From contig DFHF01000065.1 in the NCBI GenBank assembly GCA_002371825.1, positions 1 to 45,886 on the forward strand: DNA of 45,886 nt. Reading direction: 5' to 3'. Positions 1 through 7,759 of this stretch are shown one piece after another; position 1 is the first letter of the stretch; the number at the start of each line of letters is the position of its first letter. The stretch comes from Ruminococcus flavefaciens (GTDB taxonomy: Bacteria > Bacillota > Clostridia > Oscillospirales > Ruminococcaceae). The translations under genes and the position numbers were made by a program. A model generated the notes under the pieces. That model saw only the letters and a program-made list of their open reading frames with translations. It was not told the origin of the DNA and searched no databases.

Positions 1-9
1 CGTCCACCA
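1..9 (+). tRNA. 3' end of a tRNA gene cut by the window edge
   Basis: The first nine bases read as the last bases of an acceptor stem, a discriminator A and an encoded CCA tail, the same ending as the tRNA-Tyr 41 bases downstream. This would make the window start inside a tRNA array. With only nine bases the identity cannot be given and the call is tentative. Confidence 0.4.
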
Positions 10-50
10 GCTCCATTATTTTGCATTCTTGTTATGCAGAATCTATAATT

Positions 51-136
51 GGGAGAGTTCCCGAGTGGCCAAAGGGGGCAGACTGTAAATCTGTTGCTTT
101 TCAGCTTCGATGGTCCGAATCCATCCTCTCCCACCA
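51..136 (+). tRNA. tRNA-Tyr (GTA)
   Basis: A class II tRNA with a long variable arm. The 7-bp acceptor stem pairs GGGAGAG (51-57) with CTCTCCC (126-132), followed by discriminator A133 and encoded CCA 134-136. The anticodon loop carries GTA at 85-87, which reads tyrosine codons. The TTCGA..TCCGAATCC T-arm pattern is present before the acceptor strand. A terminator follows five bases later. Confidence 0.95.
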
Positions 137-140
137 GAAA

Positions 141-170
141 CGCCCCGATAAATTTCGGGGCGATTTCTTT
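141..170 (+). terminator. Intrinsic terminator after tRNA-Tyr
   Basis: An 8-bp GC-rich stem (CGCCCCGA 141-148 with TCGGGGCG 155-162) and a 6-nt loop are followed by ATTTCTTTT. It ends the tRNA transcript. Confidence 0.85.
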
Positions 171-194
171 TGACAGAACATCCGCTTTCATAAC

Positions 195-221
195 CCTTGC
201 AAACCCTGCAAGGACTTTTTT
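195..221 (+). terminator. Second intrinsic terminator, upstream of typA
   Basis: CCTTGCA (195-201) pairs perfectly with TGCAAGG (207-213) around a 5-nt loop and is followed by AC and six T. It lies 25 bp after the tRNA terminator, so it is either a back-up stop or an element of the typA leader. Confidence 0.55.
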
Positions 222-299
222 ATGCCCGGAAAAAAAGAGGTTTTGCACGGAAATACAGCCTGCGTGTTTACAAATATATAAAGATTGTGGAGAATCTAT

Positions 300-443
300 A
301 TGATGAAAACCGCAATAAATGCAGATCTGAAGCATTACTCGTTCCTGATAAAAGAAATCGCTCCACGAGAAGTTCAGGAGCTGTGTTCCATGAAAAATAC
401 AAGTCCAAATAATGTGAAAACCGGCGAATGCCGTTACATATAA
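300..443 (+). CDS. Possible 47-residue protein upstream of typA
   Basis: The frame opens with a double ATG (300 and 303) after GGAG at about 289-292 and runs 47 codons to TAA at 441-443, ending 35 bp before typA. The peptide is polar and charged, with no signal peptide or membrane segment (it contains IKEIAPREVQELC and ends GECRYI). I do not recognise the family. It could be a real small protein, a leader peptide coupled to typA translation, or chance. The ribosome-binding site and the position between a terminator and typA are the only support. Confidence 0.35.
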   Translation: MMKTAINADLKHYSFLIKEIAPREVQELCSMKNTSPNNVKTGECRYI

Positions 444-478
444 AGATAAAGCTGATTTTAATCTGGAGGAAAGAAAAT

Positions 479-2317
479 ATGATTAGAGAAGATCTGAGAA
501 ACATCGCTATCATCGCCCACGTTGACCACGGTAAGACTACCCTCGTTGACGAGATGCTCAAGCAGGGCGGTGTGTTCCGTGAGAACCAGAACGTTGCTGA
601 GCGTGTTATGGACTCTAACGACATAGAGCGTGAAAGAGGTATCACTATCCTCGCAAAAAATACTTCCGTTATGTACAACGGTACTAAGATCAACATCATC
701 GATACCCCTGGCCATGCCGATTTCGGCGGCGAGGTAGAGCGTGTCCTCGAAATGGTAGACGGAGTTCTGCTCCTGGTTGACGCTGCTGAGGGCCCTATGC
801 CCCAGACACGTTTCGTGCTCTCAAAGGCTCTTGAAATGGGTCACAAGATCATCGTTGTTGTTAATAAGATCGACCGTCCCGATGCTCGTCTCGATGAGAT
901 CGGCGATGAGGTCCTTGAACTCCTTCTTGACCTTGATGCTAACGATGAGCAGCTTGAATCTCCGCTCCTCTTCTGCTCAGGAAGAAGCGGTACTGCTTCT
1001 CTCAGCCAGTATGAGGCAGGCACCGATCTCAAGCCCCTTTTCGATACTATCATCAACTACATCGAGCCTCCTAAGGGTGAGGAGGAAGAGCCTCTCCAGA
1101 TGCTCATTTCCTCTATCGACTACAATGAGTACGTCGGCCGTATCGGTATCGGACGTATCGTAAGAGGCAATATCAAGGTCAATCAGCAGGTAACTGTCTG
1201 TGACTATACAGGCTCAAAGAAGAACTACAATGCCAAGATAGTCTCACTCCTTCAGATCGAGGGACTGAACCGTGTTCCCGTTCAGGAGGCTAAAATGGGC
1301 GATATCGTATGGATATCCGGTATCGAGGGCATCACTATCGGTGATACCATCTGCGCTACAGACACTCCCGAGCCCCTTCCTTTCGTTAAGATAAGCGAGC
1401 CTACTGTTGAAATGACTTTCTCTGTAAATGACAGCCCCTTCGCCGGTAAGGAAGGTAAGTTCGTTACTTCACGTCAGCTCCGTGAGAGACTCTTCCGTGA
1501 GCTCCTCCGTGACGTTTCTCTCCGTGTAACTGAAACAGACAGCACAGATTCCTTCCGTGTTGCCGGAAGAGGTGAGATGCACCTCTCTATCCTCATCGAG
1601 AATATGCGCCGTGAAGGCTATGAGCTGGGAGTTTCTACTCCTCGTGTGCTCTTCAAGACCGACGAGGAGACCGGCCAGAAGCTTGAGCCTATGGAGCGCC
1701 TTGTTATCGATGTTCCTGAGGACTGCGTAGGTTCCGTTATGGAGAAGATCGGTACCCGTAAGGGAGAAATGCTTGATATGCACCCCCAGGGAAGCCGTAT
1801 GCGTATAGAGTTCCTTATCCCTGCAAGAGGCCTCTTCGGATATAAGAGCGAATTCCTTACCGATACAAAGGGTGAGGGTATCATGAGCCACGTTTTCGAC
1901 GGATATCAGCCTTATAAGGGCGATATTGAGCGCAGAAACACAGGCTCCCTCGTATCCTTCGAGACAGGTGAGGCTGTTACCTACGGTCTCTATAACGCTC
2001 AGGAAAGAGGACAGCTCTTTATCGGCTCAGGTACTCCCGTTTATGAGGGTATGATCGTCGGAGCTTCTCCTAAGACTGAGGATCTTGTGGTCAATGTCTG
2101 CAAGAGAAAGCACCTTACAAATACCCGTGCAAGCGGAAGCGATGATGCTCTCCGCCTCGTTCCGCCAAGAGTTCTCAGCCTTGAGGACTGCCTTGAATTC
2201 CTGGCTGACGATGAGCTCCTTGAGGTAACTCCTGAATCTCTCCGTATCAGAAAGAGAATACTCAGCAACTCTCAGAGAGCTAAGATCAGAGGAAATGCCG
2301 CTAAGGCTTCCGTCTGA
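479..2317 (+). CDS. typA: Ribosome-associated GTPase TypA/BipA
   Basis: A translational GTPase of 612 residues, the usual family length. It binds the ribosome in an EF-G-like way and helps 50S assembly and stress or low-temperature growth. The GTPase motifs are all visible: AHVDHGKTT at 13-21, RGITI at 53-57, DTPGH at 75-79 and NKID near 130. EF-G-like domains follow, then the TypA-specific C-terminal domain (GLYNAQERGQLFIG, NTRASGSDDALRL). A longer frame opens at 428, but the ATG at 479 has GGAGGA eight bases upstream and gives the conserved N-terminus. Codon use is strongly biased (CGT, ATC, GGT), as expected for a highly expressed gene. Confidence 0.97.
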   Translation: MIREDLRNIAIIAHVDHGKTTLVDEMLKQGGVFRENQNVAERVMDSNDIERERGITILAKNTSVMYNGTKINIIDTPGHADFGGEVERVLEMVDGVLLLVDAAEGPMPQTRFVLSKALEMGHKIIVVVNKIDRPDARLDEIGDEVLELLLDLDANDEQLESPLLFCSGRSGTASLSQYEAGTDLKPLFDTIINYIEPPKGEEEEPLQMLISSIDYNEYVGRIGIGRIVRGNIKVNQQVTVCDYTGSKKNYNAKIVSLLQIEGLNRVPVQEAKMGDIVWISGIEGITIGDTICATDTPEPLPFVKISEPTVEMTFSVNDSPFAGKEGKFVTSRQLRERLFRELLRDVSLRVTETDSTDSFRVAGRGEMHLSILIENMRREGYELGVSTPRVLFKTDEETGQKLEPMERLVIDVPEDCVGSVMEKIGTRKGEMLDMHPQGSRMRIEFLIPARGLFGYKSEFLTDTKGEGIMSHVFDGYQPYKGDIERRNTGSLVSFETGEAVTYGLYNAQERGQLFIGSGTPVYEGMIVGASPKTEDLVVNVCKRKHLTNTRASGSDDALRLVPPRVLSLEDCLEFLADDELLEVTPESLRIRKRILSNSQRAKIRGNAAKASV

Positions 2318-2373
2318 TAATTTCATGGAATAAACATATCACCTTCACTTATTTTGCATACCGGAGGTTTATT

Positions 2374-3078
2374 ATGAGGAAAATTGCTGCTTCGCTTTCG
2401 ATCACCCTTGCCGCTCTTATGCTCACTGCCTGCGGCGGTAATAAGACCGGACAGGCTTCAAGTGAGCCTGCTTCTGAGACTCAGGCTCAGACGGAAACAG
2501 AGGATGTATCTGCCGAGCCCGGCTCATGGGCTCCTCTTGCTACCGTCAGGGAACGTGATATTGTCTCTACCGATGATGAGTACGATTATGAGATAGTTGA
2601 CGGCGGTGCTTCTATCACAAGCTATAAGGGCTCTGATACAGAGGTGGTCATCCCGGATACTATCGGCGGCGCTCCTGTTACAAGCATAGGCTTCTATGCC
2701 TTTGAGGCTAAGGATCAGGTGCTTACTGTTACTATGCCGGAGACCGTTACAAAGATATGCGAATGTGCCTTCTGCGGCTGTACTTCGCTCTATTCCATCA
2801 ATATCCCTCAGGGTATGCAGGAGATACAGAGAGGCGCTTTTGTGGATTGTACTGCTCTTACTGATATGACTATTCCCGCCTCTGTCACAAAGGTCGGGGA
2901 GGAGACATTTACAGGCTGTACTTCACTTGCTTCTCTCAATATTGAGAATCCTGACCTTGCTTACGAAAGCTGGGGACTGGAAGAACTGCCTTCAGTATGG
3001 GTCAGCGTTCCGGAGGGCTCCGCAGCGTCAGTCTGGGCTGATAAGATCAACAGCGGCGAAGCTGAGGAGGTACAGTAA
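2374..3078 (+). CDS. Lipoprotein with BspA-type leucine-rich repeats
   Basis: A 234-residue predicted lipoprotein. The signal peptide has basic residues, a hydrophobic core and the lipobox LTAC at about 17-20, so the mature protein would be anchored outside the membrane. After an acidic Ser/Thr/Gln/Glu-rich linker come about four LRR_5 (BspA, Treponema pallidum-type) repeats with the pattern IPxxVTxIGxxAFxGCTSL. Such repeats mediate protein or surface binding, but the ligand is unknown. The segment GSDTEVVIPDTIGGAPVTSI closely resembles the start of the repeats in the dockerin protein at 6556-7758, so the two are related. GGAGG precedes the ATG, and the TAA overlaps the next gene's ATG by one base. 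Confidence 0.85.
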   Translation: MRKIAASLSITLAALMLTACGGNKTGQASSEPASETQAQTETEDVSAEPGSWAPLATVRERDIVSTDDEYDYEIVDGGASITSYKGSDTEVVIPDTIGGAPVTSIGFYAFEAKDQVLTVTMPETVTKICECAFCGCTSLYSINIPQGMQEIQRGAFVDCTALTDMTIPASVTKVGEETFTGCTSLASLNIENPDLAYESWGLEELPSVWVSVPEGSAASVWADKINSGEAEEVQ

Positions 3079-3758
3079 TGAAGTATACTAAATTTGCAGC
3101 CCTGCTGCTGTGTGCAGCTTTATGTGCAGGAGTTACATCCTGCGGCAGTAAGAAGTCTTCATCCGACAGCAGCTCTGAGGTCCATGCTGACTGGGAACTG
3201 ATAACTCCTGATGAGGACGATGAGGACGCAAATCTGGGCTCCTACAGAATAGACCCCGATACAGGTGTGAAGCTTTATTATGAGGAGACAGAGTTCCCGA
3301 GAGAGCTTGCTCTTGCTCTCGAAAATCACTTCCTCGCTTTTCAGAATAAGGATTTTGAAAGCTTCAAGGCTCAGAATTATCCCCTCTATAATGAAAAAAT
3401 GGAGCAGTTCCTTCAGGAAGATTATCAGTACGGACAGAAGGAGTCCTTTGAAAAGCATGTGGAATCTATCTGCGAAAGTCTGGGTGGGAGCTTCGAGGTG
3501 ACCCGTGTCAAGATCGAGCCTTCTACTCTTTTTGCGACCGAAGAGGAAGGGGTAAAAGACTTCCTGGACTATATGGGACAGATATTAAAGGACGATTCTT
3601 TTGGCGATAAGGTCCGTGAGGACTGCGACAGCTTCCGCTATTTTACCTTCTATGTCATGGCTAAGGACGCTGATGGCAAGGAGCAGATCATCGTTAGCGA
3701 TGAGGAAAACAATGCGGTGTATGCCGTTAAGGACGGTAAATACTATACTTTCGGATAA
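3078..3758 (+). CDS. Putative lipoprotein of unknown function
   Basis: A 226-residue protein with signal peptide and lipobox GVTSCGSK (Cys near 22), then a Ser/Lys/Asp-rich linker typical of lipoproteins in this organism. The mature part is acidic and mixed alpha/beta in character (FPRELALALENHFLAFQNKD; YFTFYVMAKDADGKEQIIV), reminiscent of small NTF2-like or DUF extracellular domains, but I cannot assign a family. Its ATG overlaps the stop of the LRR lipoprotein (TAATG), so the two are translationally coupled. A third lipoprotein gene follows 14 bp later. Confidence 0.8.
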   Translation: MKYTKFAALLLCAALCAGVTSCGSKKSSSDSSSEVHADWELITPDEDDEDANLGSYRIDPDTGVKLYYEETEFPRELALALENHFLAFQNKDFESFKAQNYPLYNEKMEQFLQEDYQYGQKESFEKHVESICESLGGSFEVTRVKIEPSTLFATEEEGVKDFLDYMGQILKDDSFGDKVREDCDSFRYFTFYVMAKDADGKEQIIVSDEENNAVYAVKDGKYYTFG

Positions 3759-3772
3759 CGGAGGGCTTTGAT

Positions 3773-4483
3773 ATGAAATTATTTCTTAAAGCTGCTGCAT
3801 TCGCTGCCGCAGCTGCTATGACTATCTCCTTTGCTTCCTGCGGCGGAAAGGGATCTTCTTCTGAGACTCCTACAGGAAATGAACTCGTCAGTGACATCGG
3901 GGACGATGTTAATGTTAACTCTGAGGATATGCCCTATGGTGCAAATCTCTATCAGATCAATGCTGACAATGAGGGCGTACCGGTTACTACTGAGGTGGAT
4001 TCACGCTATTTCTCAACTGAGGAGGCAAAGCTCATCTGCAATTATTTCTGGTCAATATGCTCTAAGGACGGCGCTCTTTTTGAGTCCGTAAGCTATAAGC
4101 CATATCTTGATCGTCAGCTTGAGGACGGAGAATATGGATCTGCGCAGGAATATATGGAGGAGTATTACAGCCACTATTATATCGTTATCGGCGATGATTA
4201 TGATTTCAGCTATATTTACGCTGTTGACTGCAAAAAAGAGGACAGCGGATATAATTTCTCAAAGTACGATTCTTTGCTGAAAGAGGTCGCTCCGGATGCT
4301 GAGGTGACTTCAAAGAAGGTCGTTCCGGTTTACCTGAACTATGAACTGAAAAACGGACAGGGCGGCGGTGAAGTTATCCCCCGTGAGACCTACGATTTCC
4401 CTCAGGGCGCTGAGCTCGGCGACAGCGACTATATCTGGATATGTATTTATGAGATAGACGGAAAGAGCTATATAATAAGCTGA
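3773..4483 (+). CDS. Putative lipoprotein of unknown function
   Basis: A 236-residue protein with an Ala-rich signal peptide and lipobox SFASCGGK (Cys near 23), followed by a short Ser/Gly/Thr linker. The mature domain is acidic and aromatic-rich (about EYMEEYYSHYYIVIGDDYDF) and resembles its neighbour at 3078 in composition and length, so the two may be diverged paralogues. The ATG follows GGAGGG. It is the last gene of the three-lipoprotein cluster; a strong terminator lies eight bases after the stop. No function can be inferred. Confidence 0.8.
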   Translation: MKLFLKAAAFAAAAAMTISFASCGGKGSSSETPTGNELVSDIGDDVNVNSEDMPYGANLYQINADNEGVPVTTEVDSRYFSTEEAKLICNYFWSICSKDGALFESVSYKPYLDRQLEDGEYGSAQEYMEEYYSHYYIVIGDDYDFSYIYAVDCKKEDSGYNFSKYDSLLKEVAPDAEVTSKKVVPVYLNYELKNGQGGGEVIPRETYDFPQGAELGDSDYIWICIYEIDGKSYIIS

Positions 4484-4490
4484 GTATGAA

Positions 4491-4520
4491 AAAAGCCCTC
4501 TTTAGAGGGCTTTTCATTTT
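4491..4520 (+). terminator. Intrinsic terminator of the lipoprotein cluster
   Basis: AAAAGCCCTC (4491-4500) pairs with GAGGGCTTTT (4505-4514) around TTTA and is followed by CATTTT. Confidence 0.9.
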
Positions 4521-4549
4521 GTCAATAAAGTCGGTATTATATGAGATAC

Positions 4550-4630
4550 CAGGGGCGGTCATTGGGCGCCCCTACAATTCGGCTATTCTACATAGATGTT
4601 TTGTAGGGGATGCCGCCCTCGGCGCCCCAA
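4550..4630. repeat. Pair of inverted REP-like palindromic units
   Basis: Two GC-rich units of about 28 bp face each other between two convergent terminators. Unit 1 contains AGGGGCG (4551-4557) and CGCCCCT (4567-4573). Unit 2 read on the other strand has GGGGCGCC..GGCG..CCCCTACAA and contains its own hairpin (GGGG 4606-4609, GCCG 4612-4615, CGGC 4620-4623, CCCC 4625-4628). The inner edges CCCCTACAA (4569-4577) and TTGTAGGGG (4601-4609) are exact inverted repeats. The arrangement is like bacterial interspersed REP/BIME or small MITE elements; the local GC-richness contrasts with the flanks. Confidence 0.65.
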
Positions 4631-4682
4631 AGGAATTTTTTAACAGTTTTAATTGCCGGCTAAAAGGGGTATTTATAAATAT

Positions 4683-4716
4683 AAAGGGTGCAGTGAAATG
4701 GATCACCGCACCCTTT
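4683..4716. terminator. Terminator of guaB (works on the minus strand)
   Basis: AAAGGGTGC (4683-4691) pairs with GCACCCTTT (4708-4716), with inner GTGA/TCAC pairing. T-rich flanks occur on both sides, so it may be bidirectional. It begins nine bases beyond the guaB stop. Confidence 0.8.
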
Positions 4717-4725
4717 TTATCATAT

Positions 4726-6198
4726 TCAGATCTGTGTTGAGTAGTTGGGAGCTTCCTTTGTGATGTAGATATCGTGAGGATGGCTCTCCTTCAGTCCTGC
4801 ACCTGTGATGCGGATGAACTTTGCCTTCTCATGGAGAGTGGGGATGTCCTCGCAGCCGCAGTAGCCCATACCGGAACGGATTCCGCCTACGAGCTGGAAT
4901 ACTGTATCTGCAACAGGACCCTTGAAGGGAACTCGTCCCTCAACACCCTCGGGAACAAGCTTCTTTGCACCTTCCTGGAAGTATCTGTCTGTGGAGCCGT
5001 TAGCCATTGCGCCAAGGCTTCCCATTCCTCTGTATACCTTGAACTGACGTCCCTGATAGATCTCTGTCTCACCGGGAGCCTCTGCACATCCTGCAAGGAG
5101 TGAACCGAGCATTACTACATTTGCGCCGGCAGCAAGTGCCTTTACAATGTCTCCGGAGTACTTGATACCGCCGTCTGCGATAACGGGGATGCCGTACTTC
5201 TGAGCTACACAGGCAACGTCATATACTGCTGTGATCTGAGGTACACCGATACCTGCTACAACTCGTGTTGTACAGATAGAGCCGGGGCCGATACCTACCT
5301 TCAGGCAGTCTGCGCCAGCTGCGATGAGTGCCTCAGCAGCCTCTGCTGTTGCGATGTTTCCTGCGATAACAGGTGTATCCGGGAATGCTTCCTTGACCAT
5401 TTTGAGACATTTTATGATGTTTGCACTGTGGCCGTGTGCGGAATCGAGCACCAGTACGTCAGCCTGTGCGTCGATAAGAGCCTTTGCTCTTTCGAGAACG
5501 TTTGCTGTTACGCCGATAGCTGCGCCGCAGAGAAGTCTGCCCTTGCTGTCACGGGCTGAATTGGGGTACTGTACGGACTTTTCGATGTCCTTTATTGTGA
5601 TAAGTCCCTTGAGGTAGCCGCCCTCGTCAACAAGGGGAAGCTTTTCTATCTTGTGGGCACGGAGTATATCCTGAGCCTGAGCAAGAGTTGTTCCTACGGG
5701 AGCTGTGATGAGGTTTTCCTTTGTCATTACCTCTGAGATCTTTGCGTTGAAATCTGTAAGGAAACGCATATCTCTGTTTGTGATGATGCCGACAAGCTTG
5801 TTGTTTCCGTCAACTATCGGAACGCCTGAGATCTTGTATTTGCCCATGAGCTCATCTGCATCGGCAACAATGTGATCCTCTGTAAGTGAGAAGGGATCAA
5901 CGATAACGCCGTTTTCGGAGCGCTTTACCTTATCTACCTCTTCTGCCTGCTGCTCGATAGTCATGTTCTTGTGGATGATACCGATACCGCCTTCACGAGC
6001 TATAGCAATAGCCATGCGTGAATCAGTAACAGTGTCCATTGCAGCAGTCATGATAGGAGTGTTGAGTCTGATAGTCTTTGTGAGCTGTGTGCCCAGCTTT
6101 ATCATGTTAGGGGTAACGTTTGATTCTGCCGGGATCAGGAGCACGTCGTCAAAGGTCAGACCCTCCTTCTGAAATTTGCTGTTCATGTCAGTCAGCAT
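4726..6198 (-). CDS. guaB: Inosine-5'-monophosphate dehydrogenase
   Basis: GuaB oxidises IMP to XMP with NAD+, the committed step of GTP synthesis. The 490-residue length fits the family. A TIM barrel is interrupted by two CBS domains at about 95-210 (ISGVPIVDGNNKLVGIITNRD and EKLPLVDEGGYLKGLI). The catalytic loop GIGPGSICTTR carries Cys309, the phosphate-binding GGIKYSGD and NVVMLGSLLAG segments follow, and the mobile flap ends with GYCG. The start is the ATG after GGAGGAATTATT. The gene is alone on the minus strand, has a strong promoter about 220 bp upstream and a long structured leader, which suggests control at the RNA level. Confidence 0.97.
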   Translation of the reverse strand: MLTDMNSKFQKEGLTFDDVLLIPAESNVTPNMIKLGTQLTKTIRLNTPIMTAAMDTVTDSRMAIAIAREGGIGIIHKNMTIEQQAEEVDKVKRSENGVIVDPFSLTEDHIVADADELMGKYKISGVPIVDGNNKLVGIITNRDMRFLTDFNAKISEVMTKENLITAPVGTTLAQAQDILRAHKIEKLPLVDEGGYLKGLITIKDIEKSVQYPNSARDSKGRLLCGAAIGVTANVLERAKALIDAQADVLVLDSAHGHSANIIKCLKMVKEAFPDTPVIAGNIATAEAAEALIAAGADCLKVGIGPGSICTTRVVAGIGVPQITAVYDVACVAQKYGIPVIADGGIKYSGDIVKALAAGANVVMLGSLLAGCAEAPGETEIYQGRQFKVYRGMGSLGAMANGSTDRYFQEGAKKLVPEGVEGRVPFKGPVADTVFQLVGGIRSGMGYCGCEDIPTLHEKAKFIRITGAGLKESHPHDIYITKEAPNYSTQI

Positions 6199-6419
6199 AA
6201 TAATTCCTCCTTACAACGTTATAACTTATTATACTGATACCTGAAATGCCTGCAGACAGGATCCGGACGAAATATGGCCATACAGGGGAATGCAGGCATG
6301 AACCGTGCCGGGGACCGTCTGTAGTTATTTATGGATCAGTATCGATTATTGTGTTAAGCCAATGGCGCCGGAAATAATCTCAGGGCGCTTCAAAAGAACA
6401 ATCGATTAATAATTTATTA
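6199..6419 (-). promoter_or_regulatory. Structured 5' leader of guaB, candidate cis-regulatory RNA
   Basis: The leader of about 220 nt between the inferred start site and the guaB ATG holds three pairings. P1: 6336-6343 with 6236-6244, eight pairs with one bulge. P2: a perfect 9-bp hairpin, 6291-6299 with 6246-6254, inside P1. A competing pairing: CAGACGGTCC (minus strand, about 6314-6323) with GGATCCTGTCTG (about 6252-6263), which overlaps the 3' arm of P2. P2 and the competing pairing cannot fully coexist without a pseudoknot, so a switch is possible. I do not see the conserved purine, PRPP or ykkC riboswitch cores. No terminator lies before guaB. The function is inferred. Confidence 0.5.
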
Positions 6420-6425
6420 CCTTTA

Positions 6426-6454
6426 ATCATACTATTTTTACGGGAATATGTCAA
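6426..6454 (-). promoter_or_regulatory. Sigma-A promoter of guaB
   Basis: On the minus strand, TTGACA (6449-6454) and TATGAT (6426-6431) are separated by exactly 17 bp, a near-consensus housekeeping promoter. Transcription would start near 6419. Confidence 0.85.
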
Positions 6455-6511
6455 TACCCGCCGCAAAGGACGGGTAGAGAAATTTTTCGTTTATTAAAGA
6501 TGTGTTTTAGC

Positions 6512-6561
6512 GAAAAAAGCAATGTAATATTTTAAAGCGTCAGCACTTCAAAGTATTACAT
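6512..6561 (-). terminator. Terminator overlapping the stop codon of the LRR-dockerin gene
   Basis: On the minus strand ATGTAATA pairs with TATTACAT (6554-6561 with 6522-6529), and inner TTT/AAA and AAG/CTT pairs continue the stem through single mismatches. A run of six T follows (6512-6517 read on the minus strand). The last codons and TAA stop of the upstream gene form the 5' arm. Confidence 0.6.
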
Positions 6562-7758
6562 ATCAGCAAGCTGACGTCCGTATTCCCGGAGTATAAGGGT
6601 GGCATCGGAGCCGTCCACAGCTCCGTTTTTGTCATAGTCTGCGATAAATCGGCCGTACTTGCTAAGTGTTGAGCCGGGATGATCCATGCAGTAGGAGTAT
6701 TCTCTCAGAGCAAGTGTGGCATCAGTGCCGTCAACAACTCCGTCATCGGAAATATCTCCCAGAAGGTATGGGCGGAATGTGAGGTCTGCTTCACCGGCAT
6801 AGGTCTCAGCGGCAGAGCCCTCTTCTCCGTGAAGGACGAAGTCGTTTATATTGCTTATGCTTCCGCTTCTGAGGTCGAAGTGCTGGCCTATAGCCTGAGT
6901 GTCCATGCTTGTCACTGTATCAGGTATGTATATCCCGTTAAGTCCGGGGCAGTTGAAAAATGCATTCTCCCGTATAGCAGCGGCTGTTTCGGGGATATTT
7001 ATATCCTCCAGTGAGACACAGGAGTTGAATGAATTGTCCCTTATTTCGGTTATTCCTGTTCCAAGCTTTACATTGCTGAGGCTTGAACAGGACATGAAAC
7101 AGCCTGCTCCGATATTGGTCACACGGTCAGGGATTTCCGCCTGCTTCAGTGAGGTGCATCCGGAGAAGGCATAGTCTCCAAGACTTATAACGGAATTGGG
7201 GATGCTTACTGATATAAGGTCAGTTTTGCCCATGAAGGCGCCCTTTGTGACTACTCTTAGTCCCTGTGGGATAACTGCATGGGGACCTCCGGCATAAAGA
7301 ACCAGACGATTGCCCTTTTCCGAGGTAAGGCAGCCTTCTGAATAGACATATGTGGGATTATCCGGGCTGACGCTGAATGAGGTCAGCTTAGGGCAGGCTG
7401 AGAAAGCGTATCCGCCTATTCCGCTGACGCTTTTGCCAAGGGTCACACTGCTGAGATTAGGGCAGGCTGAGAAGCTGCGCTCTCCTATGGATCTTACGGT
7501 ATCGGGTATCACAACGGCGGTGAGTTCATTCATGCCTGTGAATACATTCTTTCCGATATCGGTAACAGGAGCTCCGTCAATGGTATCGGGGATGATGAGT
7601 ATGGTATCTGAGCCGTTATATCCTGTGATAACGACACTGCCGTTGTTGTTCACATAGGTGAAGGAGATGCTTTCCGGCACCTCGGCAGAGACAGCAGCCG
7701 GCACGGAAGCTCCTGCCAGCGAAAGTGCTGTCATCAGACATATCATCTGCTTTTTCAT
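6556..7758 (-). CDS. Secreted leucine-rich-repeat protein with C-terminal dockerin
   Basis: A 400-residue secreted protein. Residues 1-25 are a signal peptide ending AVSA. About ten BspA/LRR_5 repeats fill roughly 30-300 (IPDTVRSIGERSFSACPNL, IPNSVISLGDYAFSGCTSL and so on). Residues about 334-400 form a type I dockerin with two Ca-binding F-hand loops (GDISDDGVVDGTDATLALRE and ADYDKNGAVDGSDATLILRE), so the protein should bind a cohesin on a cell-surface or cellulosome scaffold. It starts one base after the stop of the amidohydrolase gene, with GGAGG inside the preceding stop region, and is the last gene of the fabD operon. That is an odd place for a dockerin protein. No catalytic domain is visible, so a binding or adhesion role is inferred. 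Confidence 0.9.
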   Translation of the reverse strand: MKKQMICLMTALSLAGASVPAAVSAEVPESISFTYVNNNGSVVITGYNGSDTILIIPDTIDGAPVTDIGKNVFTGMNELTAVVIPDTVRSIGERSFSACPNLSSVTLGKSVSGIGGYAFSACPKLTSFSVSPDNPTYVYSEGCLTSEKGNRLVLYAGGPHAVIPQGLRVVTKGAFMGKTDLISVSIPNSVISLGDYAFSGCTSLKQAEIPDRVTNIGAGCFMSCSSLSNVKLGTGITEIRDNSFNSCVSLEDINIPETAAAIRENAFFNCPGLNGIYIPDTVTSMDTQAIGQHFDLRSGSISNINDFVLHGEEGSAAETYAGEADLTFRPYLLGDISDDGVVDGTDATLALREYSYCMDHPGSTLSKYGRFIADYDKNGAVDGSDATLILREYGRQLADM

Positions 7759-7759
7759 A

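Noticed and set aside
21..49. TTGCAT and TATAAT 17 bp apart just before tRNA-Tyr
   Set aside because: The start point would fall inside the tRNA (which begins at 51), and the preceding bases look like the end of another tRNA, so the tRNA is more likely part of a longer transcript.
6199..6419. Known purine or PRPP/ykkC riboswitch in the guaB leader
   Set aside because: The conserved core sequences of these classes were not found by eye; only generic stems are present, so it is reported as an unclassified structured leader.
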